This document shows, in pieces, positions 21,226-29,861 of a stretch of 38,772 nt of DNA. The stretch comes from Cellulomonas citrea (GTDB lineage Bacteria > Actinomycetota > Actinomycetes > Actinomycetales > Cellulomonadaceae). How positions within the stretch are numbered: position 1 is the stretch's first letter; each line of letters begins with the position of its first letter. The DNA is taken from contig NZ_VWSD01000012.1 in NCBI RefSeq assembly GCF_009829685.1, forward strand, positions 1 through 38,772, written 5' to 3'. The position numbers and the translations under genes are program-made. The notes under the pieces were generated by a model. That model ran no database searches and had not been told where the DNA came from. It saw nothing but the letters and a program-made list of their open reading frames with translations.

Positions 21226-22821
21226 ATGGCAGCGCACCAGCGTCAAGGAGCACCACTCCCTGCACGTGGCGACGACTCCGGCTTCAGCCTCATCGAGGTG
21301 GTCGTCGCGATGGTGCTGTTCGCCGGCTTCGCCGCTGCGCTGCTCACCCTTCTGCTCGCGAGCCAGGCGATGGGCGTGTCGAACCGCAACCGGATCGCCG
21401 CCGCGAACCTCGCCGCGCGTGAGGTCGACACCGTCCGGTCCACCTTCTTCGCCTCGACGACCGCGGCACAGGACCTGGTGAACCAGGGCACCGTCACCAA
21501 CCCGGACCCCCTGGCGGGCGGCACCGTGGGCTCCCCGCTCGTCGTGGACGGCACCGCGTACACGGTGGTGCGCACGTCGGTCTGGAACCCCGTCCTCGGC
21601 GCCACGTCCGCATGCGACGGCGGGTCCCTCTTCAGCAACGCGGCCGTGCTCGTCACGGTCACCGTGACGTGGCCAGGCATGGGATCGGTCGAGCCGGTCA
21701 AGAACTCAGCGCTCCTGTCGCCCGGCAAGGGCAACGGGCTGTCAGGCACCGCTGCGTTCGCGGCAGTCAAGGTGGTCGACTCCACGGGAGCGGCCAACCC
21801 GGGGCGCGGCGTCAAGGTCGTGGGCGACAACGGTGACACCCGGTCCGGCCTGACCGACGACGCGGGGTGTGCCGTCGTCCAGCTCGCCCCCGGATCCGGC
21901 GGTGCGCAGTACCGGGCCGTGCTCACCGACACCGGGTACATGGACATCGTCGGCGGTGTGACCAACCCGGACCGTTCGTTGGGCCTGGTACTTCCCGGCA
22001 CGCTCAACACGGCAGCCGGCACGACCCCCTTCACCTACGACCGGCCCGGTCACCTCGCGCTGGCGGTGGTGGACGCCGGGGGCGCCCCCGTGGACGACGC
22101 CGCGGTGGCGGCACTCGGTCTGCGCGCTCAGGTGCGGAGCACCGGGTCGGGACCGGCCATCGACCAGACCGTCACCCTCATCGGCTCCTCGACCGCCGTG
22201 CCGACCGACCTGTGGCCGACCACCTATGCCGTCGACTTCAACCCGACCGGTGCGACCCCCGCACCGGCCCCGGTGGCGACGAAGGTCAGCCCCGGGCAGA
22301 CGACGACCGTCACCCTTCAGCTGCCCGCCGCGAAGGTCCAGGTGACCGGTGGTCCGCCGGCGCTCACCTCCGTCGTCGTCGTGGCCGCCGGGACCCCCTG
22401 CGGGCCCACCTCCAGGCGGGTCAACCCGGCAGGGTTCTCGGTGCTGCCCGGGACCTGGGACCTGTACGCCGACGGCACGGGGTACAGCTGCTCGCCCGGT
22501 CCCACGTCGATCAAGGTCGCGGCCGGTGACACGACCACGGTCGCGTGGAGCGCGACGACGCTCATGGTGACCGGGTCGACCGACCCGCGGGTTCTGCGGG
22601 CCGTCCCGTCCGACGCGGTGACCGCACCGGCGTGCCCGGCGAGTGCAGCCCAGAGCACGGCCCTCGTGCTCACCGACGCCCGCACCGCCGCGCAGCAGGT
22701 GCCGGCCGGCAGCTGGTACCTCTACTGGGCCAACGCCGCCGGAGCGTGCCAGGCCCTCGTCGGGACGGGGCCCGTCGCCGTGCCGTACGGACAGGCGACG
22801 ACCGTGGCGGTGACCCCATGA
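21226..22821 (+). CDS. Large PilV-like minor pilin with repeated beta-rich C-terminal modules
   Basis: Encodes a 531-aa prepilin. The ATG has GGGGGAG six bases upstream; a GTG six bases earlier is less well placed. A 19-residue leader ends in SG, and the mature sequence begins FSLIEVVVAMVLFAG with Glu5. The pilin-like head continues to about residue 190. The rest is unusual: a region resembling carboxypeptidase-regulatory-like folds (about 185-270), then three related beta-rich units at about 275-370, 371-443 and 445-531. The units end in similar strands (PGQTTTVTL, AGDTTTVAW, YGQATTVAV), and the last two each contain a Cys pair. An adhesive or tip role is inferred. The stop overlaps the next ATG (ATGA). 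Confidence 0.82.
   Translation: MAAHQRQGAPLPARGDDSGFSLIEVVVAMVLFAGFAAALLTLLLASQAMGVSNRNRIAAANLAAREVDTVRSTFFASTTAAQDLVNQGTVTNPDPLAGGTVGSPLVVDGTAYTVVRTSVWNPVLGATSACDGGSLFSNAAVLVTVTVTWPGMGSVEPVKNSALLSPGKGNGLSGTAAFAAVKVVDSTGAANPGRGVKVVGDNGDTRSGLTDDAGCAVVQLAPGSGGAQYRAVLTDTGYMDIVGGVTNPDRSLGLVLPGTLNTAAGTTPFTYDRPGHLALAVVDAGGAPVDDAAVAALGLRAQVRSTGSGPAIDQTVTLIGSSTAVPTDLWPTTYAVDFNPTGATPAPAPVATKVSPGQTTTVTLQLPAAKVQVTGGPPALTSVVVVAAGTPCGPTSRRVNPAGFSVLPGTWDLYADGTGYSCSPGPTSIKVAAGDTTTVAWSATTLMVTGSTDPRVLRAVPSDAVTAPACPASAAQSTALVLTDARTAAQQVPAGSWYLYWANAAGACQALVGTGPVAVPYGQATTVAVTP
22045..22818 (+). repeat. Three tandem protein-level repeats in the PilV-like minor pilin
   Basis: Units of about 75-95 residues share a start of the type (L/V)xVTG or LALAVV, a central LP-G-W-x-LY or LWPTTYAV strand and a closing V-x-x-G-x-x-TTV strand. 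The second (LPGTWDLYADG) and third (VPAGSWYLYWAN) are clearly related to each other; the first is more diverged. Confidence 0.6.
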
Positions 22822-23546
22822 GGCAACAGAGACCGGTCCGCGTGAAGGACGACAACGGGACCAGCATGGTCGAGCTGCTCGTCACGATGATCGTCGCCGC
22901 GATCGTCCTGGCGGCGACGGTCGCCACCAGCAGCGGGCTGCAGCGGTCGGCCGCACAGGTCGTCGCCCGCCAGGACCAGACCGACATCGGGCGTCAGGCC
23001 GCCGACCGGATCAGCACCACCCTGCGCTCGGCCGCAGCGCCCGGTCAGCTCTCGATGTCGTGCACCGCGGGGTGCGGCGCCGGAACCGCCTTCCTCAGCG
23101 CGTCGGGAACGTCGGTGTCGTTCCTCTCGAACTTCGGCAACGAGAACGGCGCGACCGGCCCGATCAAGGTGACCTACTCCGTGCCGGCGACGGGGACCAC
23201 CGCGGGCCACCTCGTCGAGACGGTCCAGAAGGCGACCCTGGCCGGCGGCGCGTACTCCTTCTGCGACGCGACGAAGGCGAGCTGCCTGTCGACGACGGTC
23301 ACCACCACCGACCTGACGCCCGGGGCCACGGTGAAGACCAGCCCGGTCGTCTTCGGCTACCTGAGCTCGACCGGCACCCAGCTGCAGAGCGCCGGGGGCG
23401 CGCTCACCGCGACCGAGCTGCCCAGCGTCATGGTGGTCGACCTGAGGATCTCGGTGCAGCGCACGGGTGCGACGCAGGCCAAGCCGACCACGTACCTCGG
23501 GCGCATCGACCTGCCGAACCAGCAGACAGTCCTGACACCACGATGA
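22818..23546 (+). CDS. PilW-like minor pilin
   Basis: Encodes a 242-aa prepilin; the ATG overlaps the preceding stop (ATGA). A 14-residue leader ends in NG, and the mature N-terminus would be TSMVELLVTMIVAAIVL. It has Glu5 but Thr instead of Phe at position 1, so methylation would fall on Thr. The region TSSGLQRSAAQVVARQDQTD continues the long helix. The globular part is Thr/Ser/Gly-rich with four Cys (SMSCTAGC and SFCDATKASC), possibly two disulfides. Its position between the PilV-like and PilX-like genes and its layout support a PilW/PilJ-type minor pilin. Confidence 0.82.
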   Translation: MRQQRPVRVKDDNGTSMVELLVTMIVAAIVLAATVATSSGLQRSAAQVVARQDQTDIGRQAADRISTTLRSAAAPGQLSMSCTAGCGAGTAFLSASGTSVSFLSNFGNENGATGPIKVTYSVPATGTTAGHLVETVQKATLAGGAYSFCDATKASCLSTTVTTTDLTPGATVKTSPVVFGYLSSTGTQLQSAGGALTATELPSVMVVDLRISVQRTGATQAKPTTYLGRIDLPNQQTVLTPR

Positions 23547-23560
23547 TGAGGAGCACGCGG

Positions 23561-25339
23561 ATGAGCCGCCGTGGAGCGTTGCGCCGTCTGCGCGGCGGTG
23601 ACGAGGGGTCGACGCTCGTCCTGGTGGTGGGCACGATGGTCGTGCTCTCGCTGGTGCTCCTCACGACGCTGGGCTACGTGGTCCGATCCCAGAAGTACGC
23701 CAGGAACGACCAGGACCAGGCGTCCGCGATGTCCGCTGCGCAGTCGGGTGTCGAGGAGCTGCTGTCGCGTCTCAACGCGAACTCGGCGTACGGGTCGACG
23801 CTCGACTGCAGCAACACGGCGCTGCAGGGGCCGACGGTCCCCGGCGGGACCGCATGCGGGTGGGGCTCGACCACCGCGGTGGGATGGGTGCCGGTGGTCC
23901 CCGGAAGTACCGACCCGACGGCGGCCGCGTTCCACTACTCGCTCGACCTGTCCACCAGGCTGGCCCAGGGGCGCATCACGGTGACCGCGACGGGTCGGTC
24001 CAACGGCGTCTACCAGACGGTGCAGTCGATCGTCGGGGAGCAAGGTGCGTCCGACTACGTGTACTACACGGACTTCGAGTCCGCCGACCCGACGAACACC
24101 GCGGTGTATCCCTCGAGCTGGAGCGGGTACAGCTCGGCCGCCAAGACCGCCTGCGGAGGCAACGGCTACGACAAGGCGTACCACTGGTGGCGCGACTCGA
24201 GCGGGCACGCCCGGTCGGACTACAGCTGCAAGGAGATCACGTTCATCGGTGGCGACGTCATCGACGGGAAGGTGTTCACCAACGACACCATCTGGGGCAG
24301 TGCCTCGGGCGGCGTCAAGCCGTCGTTTCTCTCGCAGGTGACGACCGCGAACCCCAGCTGTGTCAAGCTCGGCGCGACCAACTCCGACTGGGAGCAGAAG
24401 TGCCTGCGCAGCGGGTCCGTGGCGAACTTCAACTCGATCGCCCCCCAGTACCACGCCCCCGACTACCTGTCGGACACGTCGGACGCGTTCGCCGCCTACC
24501 CCGGCTGCCACTATGTCGGCGCGACCAGGATCATCTTCAACGGCACCCAGATGAAGGTGTGGAACCGGTCGACCGCGAACGGCGGGACCGCACCGGTCGC
24601 GGTTGCCAAGTCCGGTGGCTCGGCACCCAGCTGCGGGACCGGGACGGACATCAACGGCCAGACGGTCGCGATCCCGAGCGGTCTGGTGATCTACGTCGGT
24701 GACTCGACGAAGGCGACACCCGGGGCGTGCAGCACCGGCCAGATCGACGGGACCCTGCCCCTCGCCAACGACGTGACGATGACCACGACGAACAAGCGCT
24801 GCGAGAAGGGCAACCTCTACGTCGAAGGGGCCTTCGACGGGCAGGTGACCCTGGCCACGTCGCAGTCCATCGTCGTGACCGGCGACCTCGTGCGGTCGGG
24901 CGGCCCCACGGGTGACGACCTCCTGGGACTCGTCGCGCAGAACTCGGTGGAGATCTTCCACCCCGTGAAGGCCGACGGCTCCGAGATCGACACGGCGACC
25001 TGGCCGCACCGCATCACCGACCCTGCCGTCGGCGCGCTCAACCCGACCAAGGGGATTCAGGTCGCGGCTGCCATCCAGACCCTGCAGCACTCGTTCTACG
25101 TGCAGGAGTACGACGAGGGGTACGGCGGTGGCAAGAAGCTCTATGTCGCCGGGTCGATCGCTCAGCGTTGGCGTGGTGCCGTCGGTACGGGGTCGGGGTC
25201 GACCGGGTACCTGAAGAACTACAGCTACGACCAGCGGCTCACCTACGTGCTTCCGCCCTACCTGCCCCGCTGGAAGGACTCGCGCTGGTCGCTGCGCTCC
25301 CTCGGTGAGATCCCGACCCCCGGCAGTCTGAAAGGCTGA
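23561..25339 (+). CDS. Large PilX/GspK-like minor pilin lacking Glu5
   Basis: Encodes 592 aa. ATG 23561 has GAGGAG seven bases upstream; ATG 23543, which overlaps the previous stop, is possible and adds six residues. A basic leader ends in DEG, followed by STLVLVVGTMVVLSLVLLTTLGYVV. Position 5 is Leu, not Glu, as in GspK and PilX-type initiators. The helix continues (ARNDQDQASAMSAAQSGVEELLSRLN) into a very large soluble domain of about 500 residues, rich in Ser, Tyr, Trp and Cys. This domain has no motif that I recognise. It is several times larger than E. coli-type PilX and may form the pilus tip. Confidence 0.8.
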   Translation: MSRRGALRRLRGGDEGSTLVLVVGTMVVLSLVLLTTLGYVVRSQKYARNDQDQASAMSAAQSGVEELLSRLNANSAYGSTLDCSNTALQGPTVPGGTACGWGSTTAVGWVPVVPGSTDPTAAAFHYSLDLSTRLAQGRITVTATGRSNGVYQTVQSIVGEQGASDYVYYTDFESADPTNTAVYPSSWSGYSSAAKTACGGNGYDKAYHWWRDSSGHARSDYSCKEITFIGGDVIDGKVFTNDTIWGSASGGVKPSFLSQVTTANPSCVKLGATNSDWEQKCLRSGSVANFNSIAPQYHAPDYLSDTSDAFAAYPGCHYVGATRIIFNGTQMKVWNRSTANGGTAPVAVAKSGGSAPSCGTGTDINGQTVAIPSGLVIYVGDSTKATPGACSTGQIDGTLPLANDVTMTTTNKRCEKGNLYVEGAFDGQVTLATSQSIVVTGDLVRSGGPTGDDLLGLVAQNSVEIFHPVKADGSEIDTATWPHRITDPAVGALNPTKGIQVAAAIQTLQHSFYVQEYDEGYGGGKKLYVAGSIAQRWRGAVGTGSGSTGYLKNYSYDQRLTYVLPPYLPRWKDSRWSLRSLGEIPTPGSLKG

Positions 25340-25342
25340 GGC

Positions 25343-26119
25343 GTGCTCGTCGCCCTCGCCGCCCTCGTCGGCCTGCTGATCGGGTCGTTCCTCAACGTCG
25401 TGGTCTACCGCGTGCCCGCGGGTCTGTCCGTCGTCCGGCCGCCGAGCGCCTGCCCGAGGTGCGAGCACCCGATCCGCCCGTACGACAACATCCCGGTGGT
25501 GTCCTGGCTGGTCCTGCGTGGCCGGTGCCGCGACTGCCGGGAACCCATCTCGGTGCGCTACCCGATGGTCGAGGCAGGGACCGCGCTGGTGTTCGCGGTC
25601 GCGACCGCGCTCACGGGACCGACATGGGCGTTGCCCGTCGTCCTCTACCTGTGCGGGCTCGGGGTCGCGTTGGCGCTCATCGACCTCGACGTCCACCGGC
25701 TGCCCGATGCGCTCGTGCTGCCCTCGTACCCCGTCGTTGCCGTGCTCCTGGTGCTCGCGGCCGCCGCCCCCGGAGGTAGCGCCCACTGGTCGATGCTCCT
25801 GCGGGCGCTGCTCGGCGGGCTGCTGCTCGGTGGGATCTACTTCCTGCTCGCCGTGGTCAAGCCCGGCGGCATGGGGATGGGCGACGTCAAGCTCGCCGGC
25901 CTGCTCGGGGCGGCGCTGGCCGCGGTCGGGTGGGGAGCGTTCGCGGTCGGCAGCTTCGCCGCGTTCCTCCTGGGTGGCGTCGCCGGGATCGTGCTCATCG
26001 TCGTCGGTCGCGCCGGGCGGCGCACGGCGATCCCGTTCGGTCCCTGGATGCTCCTCGGCGCAGCCGTGGGCGCCGTCTGGGGCGAGCCGCTGTGGGCGGC
26101 GTACCTCGGAGCGTTCTGA
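25343..26119 (+). CDS. pilD: Prepilin peptidase / N-methyltransferase (PilD)
   Basis: Encodes 258 aa from a GTG three bases after the preceding stop. The N-terminal methylase-type domain has GSFLNVVVYRVP and two CxxC pairs (CPRC and CRDC) for zinc. The A24 peptidase domain has both catalytic aspartates, in LIDLDVHRLPD and GMGMGDVKLAG, among about eight hydrophobic segments. It cleaves prepilin leaders after Gly and methylates the new N-terminus. It would process the four prepilins encoded just upstream, and it probably ends that operon. Confidence 0.95.
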   Translation: MLVALAALVGLLIGSFLNVVVYRVPAGLSVVRPPSACPRCEHPIRPYDNIPVVSWLVLRGRCRDCREPISVRYPMVEAGTALVFAVATALTGPTWALPVVLYLCGLGVALALIDLDVHRLPDALVLPSYPVVAVLLVLAAAAPGGSAHWSMLLRALLGGLLLGGIYFLLAVVKPGGMGMGDVKLAGLLGAALAAVGWGAFAVGSFAAFLLGGVAGIVLIVVGRAGRRTAIPFGPWMLLGAAVGAVWGEPLWAAYLGAF

Positions 26120-26166
26120 GGGCGAAGCCCCAGTTCAACCGCACGGGGGTCGAGTGCGGCAGGTCG

Positions 26167-26194
26167 CTCAAGGTCGGCCCTCTCAGGCCGATAC
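26167..26194 (+). promoter_or_regulatory. Sigma-28 family promoter candidate for pilMNO
   Basis: CTCA at 26167-26170 (followed by AG) and GCCGATAC at 26187-26194, spacer 16. The -10 matches seven of eight positions of GCCGATAA, the best of the three. The start codon follows about 26 bases after the expected start site. A TCGGCC/GGCCGA dyad (26174-26191) overlaps the -10. Confidence 0.6.
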
Positions 26195-26226
26195 ACCGGG
26201 GGAGACCAGTTCCGGGAGGGGCAGCG

Positions 26227-27282
26227 GTGGGAGCGACACGCGTCATCGGTTTGGACATCGGCACCACGACGCTGCGAGCCGTCGAGCTCCAGTTCGGCAA
26301 CGGCGGACCCGGTGCAACCGCGCACCCGGCGCTGCTGCACCACGCGCAGACGCAGCTCCCGCCGGGCGCGGTGCGCGACGGCGAGGTCGTCGAGGCGTCG
26401 ATCGTGGCCGGGGCGCTCAAGGAGCTCTGGGCGCGCGGACACTTCACGTCGAAGGACGTCGTGCTGGGCGTGGGCAACCAGCGAGTGCTCGTCCGTGACC
26501 TCGAGATGCCGTGGATCCCACCGGCGGACCGCCGCACCGCGCTGCCCTTCCATGTCGCCGACGCGCTCCCGATGCCGCTCGACGACGCGATCCTCGACTT
26601 CCTGCCGACCTTCGAGGGGGATGACGGTGCCGGCGGCCACGTGATGCGCGGGATGCTCGTCGCAGCCCAGCGGCGCACGGTCGAGACCAACGTCGAGGCG
26701 GCCGAGGCCGCGGGGTTGCGGCCGGTGATGGTCGACCTCAACGGGTTCGCGCTCACCCGTGCGGTCTCGCACGACGAGCTCGCCGACCAGGTCGTGGCGA
26801 TCGTCGACTTCGGGGCCTCGGGCACCACCGTGGTGATCGCCGATCGCGGGACGCCGCGACTGGTCCGGATGCTGCCCATGGGTGGTCAGGCGATCACGAG
26901 CACGCTGGCCTCCACCCTCCAGGTCTCGCCCGCCCAGGCCGAGGCCATCAAGCAGGAGCAGGGCATGCTCTCCGAGAACGGCCCCGCCCGGGACACCCTC
27001 GCCGGGATGGTGCGTCAGCTCATCGAGTCCGTCCGCAACACCTTCGTGTACTACCAGGGCAACCATCCGGGCGCCGGTATCGCCACGACGGTCGTCACAG
27101 GTGGTGGCGTCGCGCTTCCCGGCCTGGGCCAGTACCTGGCGAGCGCGACGCGCGTCCCGGTGGTGCTCGGCGACCCCCTGGCGCGGCTCCGCCCGGAGAA
27201 GCACGTCGACGGCGCGGCCCTCAGGGCCCGCTCCGCCTCGCTCGCACTCTCGATCGGACTCGCACACGGAGCTGCCGCATGA
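26227..27282 (+). CDS. pilM: Type IV pilus assembly protein PilM (actin-like ATPase)
   Basis: Encodes 351 aa from a GTG with GGGAGGG six bases upstream. The actin/FtsA fold signatures are GLDIGTTTLRAVEL (phosphate 1), VDFGASGTTVVI (phosphate 2) and VVTGGGVALPGLGQYL (adenosine). PilM is cytoplasmic, binds the N-terminus of PilN and links the alignment complex to the ATPases. The stop overlaps the pilN ATG (ATGA). Confidence 0.94.
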   Translation: MGATRVIGLDIGTTTLRAVELQFGNGGPGATAHPALLHHAQTQLPPGAVRDGEVVEASIVAGALKELWARGHFTSKDVVLGVGNQRVLVRDLEMPWIPPADRRTALPFHVADALPMPLDDAILDFLPTFEGDDGAGGHVMRGMLVAAQRRTVETNVEAAEAAGLRPVMVDLNGFALTRAVSHDELADQVVAIVDFGASGTTVVIADRGTPRLVRMLPMGGQAITSTLASTLQVSPAQAEAIKQEQGMLSENGPARDTLAGMVRQLIESVRNTFVYYQGNHPGAGIATTVVTGGGVALPGLGQYLASATRVPVVLGDPLARLRPEKHVDGAALRARSASLALSIGLAHGAAA

Positions 27283-27968
27283 GCACCACGACACTGCGGC
27301 GCACGAAGCCCGGGGCGACGCCCCCCCATGCGCCGTTGCCGCTCGCCCAGGTCAACCTGCTGCCCCAGCACGTGCGAGACGCGCGCAAGGTGCGCGCCGT
27401 CCGGCGCCTGCTCGGGCTCGGGCTCATCGGTCTTCTCGCACTCGGCGCCGTCAGCTACGGGGCCGTGATGTACGAGGGTCACGACGCCCAGGAGCAGCTC
27501 ACCACCGCCCAGACCGAGTCCGCGAGGCTGGCGACCGAGGAAGCCAAGTACGCCGAGGTGCCGCAGGTCAAGGCCAAGGCAGCGCAGGTGAAGGCCGCGC
27601 GAGTCGCAGCGACCACCCAGACCGAGATCCTCTGGCAGCCGGTGCTCGCATCGTTCACGGCCTCCTTGCCGTCCGGAACGACCGTCCAGACCCTCACCTC
27701 CAAGCTCACCGAGCCGACGACCACGAAGGCCGACCCGCTGGCCGTCGCCGGCGTCGCCTCGTTGCAGTTCACCGCACGTTCGGACACCGTCCCCGACGTC
27801 GCCGCCTGGATGGACAGCCTCGCCGCCATCCCGGGCTTCACCGACGTGCGGATCTCAGCCGCGACGCAGACCGACGACAAGGGGCGCACCTCCTACGACG
27901 TGCAGGGCACTCTCCAGCTCTCGGACGCGTTGCTGGCCCACCGGTTCGACAAGGCAGGGAGCAAGTGA
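27279..27968 (+). CDS. pilN: Type IV pilus assembly protein PilN
   Basis: Encodes 229 aa. The cytoplasmic N-terminus holds AQVNLLPQ, the conserved segment that docks into PilM. One membrane helix (about 47-67) is followed by a coiled-coil region (about 68-115) and a ferredoxin-like domain with FTASLPSGTTVQTL and AAWMDSLAAIPGFTDV. It is a bitopic component of the PilM-N-O base and is coupled to both neighbours by overlapping start/stop codons. Confidence 0.9.
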   Translation: MSTTTLRRTKPGATPPHAPLPLAQVNLLPQHVRDARKVRAVRRLLGLGLIGLLALGAVSYGAVMYEGHDAQEQLTTAQTESARLATEEAKYAEVPQVKAKAAQVKAARVAATTQTEILWQPVLASFTASLPSGTTVQTLTSKLTEPTTTKADPLAVAGVASLQFTARSDTVPDVAAWMDSLAAIPGFTDVRISAATQTDDKGRTSYDVQGTLQLSDALLAHRFDKAGSK

Positions 27969-28639
27969 TGGGGCTGACCAAGCTGCGCACCTGGGTCATC
28001 GGTGCCGTCCTGCTCGCTCTCGTCCTGGTGGCGGGTCTGTGGTTCCTGCTGCTGTCGCCGGCTCTTGATGCCGCCGCGAGCGTGCGGGCCGAGGCCGAGG
28101 CGACGTCCTCGGCGAACGAGGTCCGGTCGATCGGCCTCACCGCGCTCAAGACCCAGAGCGAGCAGCTTCCGCAGATGCGGGCCGACCTGCAGGCTCTGCA
28201 GGCCGCGGTACCGTCCTCCGCCCAGATCCCCGAGCTGCTGCGTCAGCTCCAGGACACGGCGGCGGCCCACCAGGTGACCCTGCAGAGCGTCCAGGTGCAG
28301 ACGCCGACGACCGCGACCGCCGCGCCGTCACCGGCCGCCACACCGTCGCCCAGCGCGTCGGCGACACCGACGGCAGCGCCCGCGCCAGCGCCCGCGTCCG
28401 GCCTCGTGCTCATCCCGGTGGTCATCCAGACGGCTGGGGAGCGCGGCAACCTCGATGCCTTCCTGAGCGACCTGCAGACTGCGATGGCCCGTCTGGTCGT
28501 CGTCACCGGGGTGAACGAGACCCGGTCGGACGCGGCGAGCGGACCGCCCTTCACCGACCAGATCACCGGCGCCCTCCTCGTCCTGCCCGATCCGAACGCC
28601 TCCGCGACGCCGAGCCCGACGGCGACGGCCGCTGGCTGA
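27968..28639 (+). CDS. pilO: Type IV pilus assembly protein PilO
   Basis: Encodes 223 aa; the ATG shares a base with the pilN stop (TGATG). A short cytoplasmic N-terminus and one helix (about 9-30) are followed by a coiled coil (about 33-85) and a ferredoxin-like domain. An Ala/Pro/Ser/Thr-rich linker of about 35 residues interrupts that domain at about 115-148, between SVQVQTP and LVLIPVVIQ. The protein ends in another short Pro/Thr-rich tail. PilO pairs with PilN outside the membrane. No PilP or PilQ follows, as expected without an outer membrane. Confidence 0.88.
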   Translation: MGLTKLRTWVIGAVLLALVLVAGLWFLLLSPALDAAASVRAEAEATSSANEVRSIGLTALKTQSEQLPQMRADLQALQAAVPSSAQIPELLRQLQDTAAAHQVTLQSVQVQTPTTATAAPSPAATPSPSASATPTAAPAPAPASGLVLIPVVIQTAGERGNLDAFLSDLQTAMARLVVVTGVNETRSDAASGPPFTDQITGALLVLPDPNASATPSPTATAAG

Positions 28640-28673
28640 CCGCCCCACCTCCGGGCCGTGAAAGGATCGGCCC

Positions 28674-29861
28674 ATGCTGCGTTGGTTGACCGCGGGTGAG
28701 TCGCACGGCCCGGCCCTGGTGGGCATCCTCGAGGGGATGCCGGCCGGGGTCGGTGTCGTCTCCGGTGACGTGCAGGCCGCGCTGGCCCGCCGTCGGCTCG
28801 GGTACGGGCGTGGTGCCCGGATGTCCTTCGAGCAGGACGAGGTGCGTCTGCTCGGGGGCGTCCGGCACGGTCTGACCCAGGGCGGGCCGGTCGCCGTCGA
28901 GGTGGCGAACACCGAGTGGCCGAAGTGGTCGCAGGTGATGGCCTCCGACCCGGTGGACGACGTCGAGGCGCTGTCGCGGGCCCGCAACGCCCCGCTCACC
29001 CGGCCGCGTCCGGGTCACGCCGACCTCGTGGGGATGCGCAAGTACGGGTTCGAGGACGCCCGCCCGGTGCTCGAGCGGGCCAGTGCGCGCGAGACCGCGA
29101 TGCGGGTCGCGCTCGGCACGGTCGCGGCCAAGCTCCTCGAGCAGGCCGCCGGGGTGCGCCTGGTGTCGCACGTCGTGGCGATCGGCCCGGTCGCCGTGCC
29201 CGAGGGCGCGCCGCTGCCGGTGCCCGACGACGTCGACCGGCTGGACGAGGACCCGGTGCGCTGCCTGCACGCCGAGACGAGCGCGGCGATGGTGGCCGAG
29301 ATCGACGCGTGCCGCAAGGACGGTGACACGCTCGGCGGTGTGGTCGAGGTGCTCGCCTACGGCCTGCCGTCGGGGCTGGGCAGCTACGTGCACGCCGACC
29401 GGCGGCTGGACGCCCGGATCGCTGGTGAGCTCATGGGGATCCAGGCCATCAAGGGGGTCGAGGTCGGCGACGGTTTCACCACGGCGACCCGGCGCGGTTC
29501 TGCCGCGCACGACGAGATCGACCGGGTCGACGGTCACCTGGTGCGGGCCACCAACCGGGCCGGCGGCATCGAGGGCGGCATGTCCACCGGTGAGGTGCTG
29601 CGGGTCCGCGCCGCCATGAAGCCCATCTCGACGGTGCCCCGCGCGCTGCGCACGGTCGACGTCGCGACCGGCGAACCGGCCCAGGCCCAGCACCAGCGCT
29701 CGGACGTGTGCGCGGTGCCGCCGGCGGCCGTCGTGGCCGAGGCGATGGTGGCCCTCGTGCTGGCACAGGCGCTGCTGGAGAAGACCGGCGGCGACAGCCT
29801 CGCGGAGGTGCGGCGCAACCTGGCCGCCTACCTGGACTCCGTGCCCGAGCTGCTGCGGTGA
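28674..29861 (+). CDS. aroC: Chorismate synthase
   Basis: Encodes 395 aa, with GAAAGGA before the ATG. Family signatures are [19 protein letters not shown] at the N-terminus, [30 protein letters not shown] and [15 protein letters not shown]. The protein converts EPSP to chorismate using reduced FMN. It lies 34 bases after pilO, and its stop overlaps the next gene (GTGA). A short gap and no clear promoter leave open that it is partly read from the pilus operon. Confidence 0.97.
   Translation: MLRWLTAGESHGPALVGILEGMPAGVGVVSGDVQAALARRRLGYGRGARMSFEQDEVRLLGGVRHGLTQGGPVAVEVANTEWPKWSQVMASDPVDDVEALSRARNAPLTRPRPGHADLVGMRKYGFEDARPVLERASARETAMRVALGTVAAKLLEQAAGVRLVSHVVAIGPVAVPEGAPLPVPDDVDRLDEDPVRCLHAETSAAMVAEIDACRKDGDTLGGVVEVLAYGLPSGLGSYVHADRRLDARIAGELMGIQAIKGVEVGDGFTTATRRGSAAHDEIDRVDGHLVRATNRAGGIEGGMSTGEVLRVRAAMKPISTVPRALRTVDVATGEPAQAQHQRSDVCAVPPAAVVAEAMVALVLAQALLEKTGGDSLAEVRRNLAAYLDSVPELLR

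Noticed and set aside
26174-26191. TCGGCC/GGCCGA as a terminator after pilD.
   Set aside because: The stem is only 6 bp, and its right arm coincides with the best promoter -10 match, so a promoter reading is preferred.
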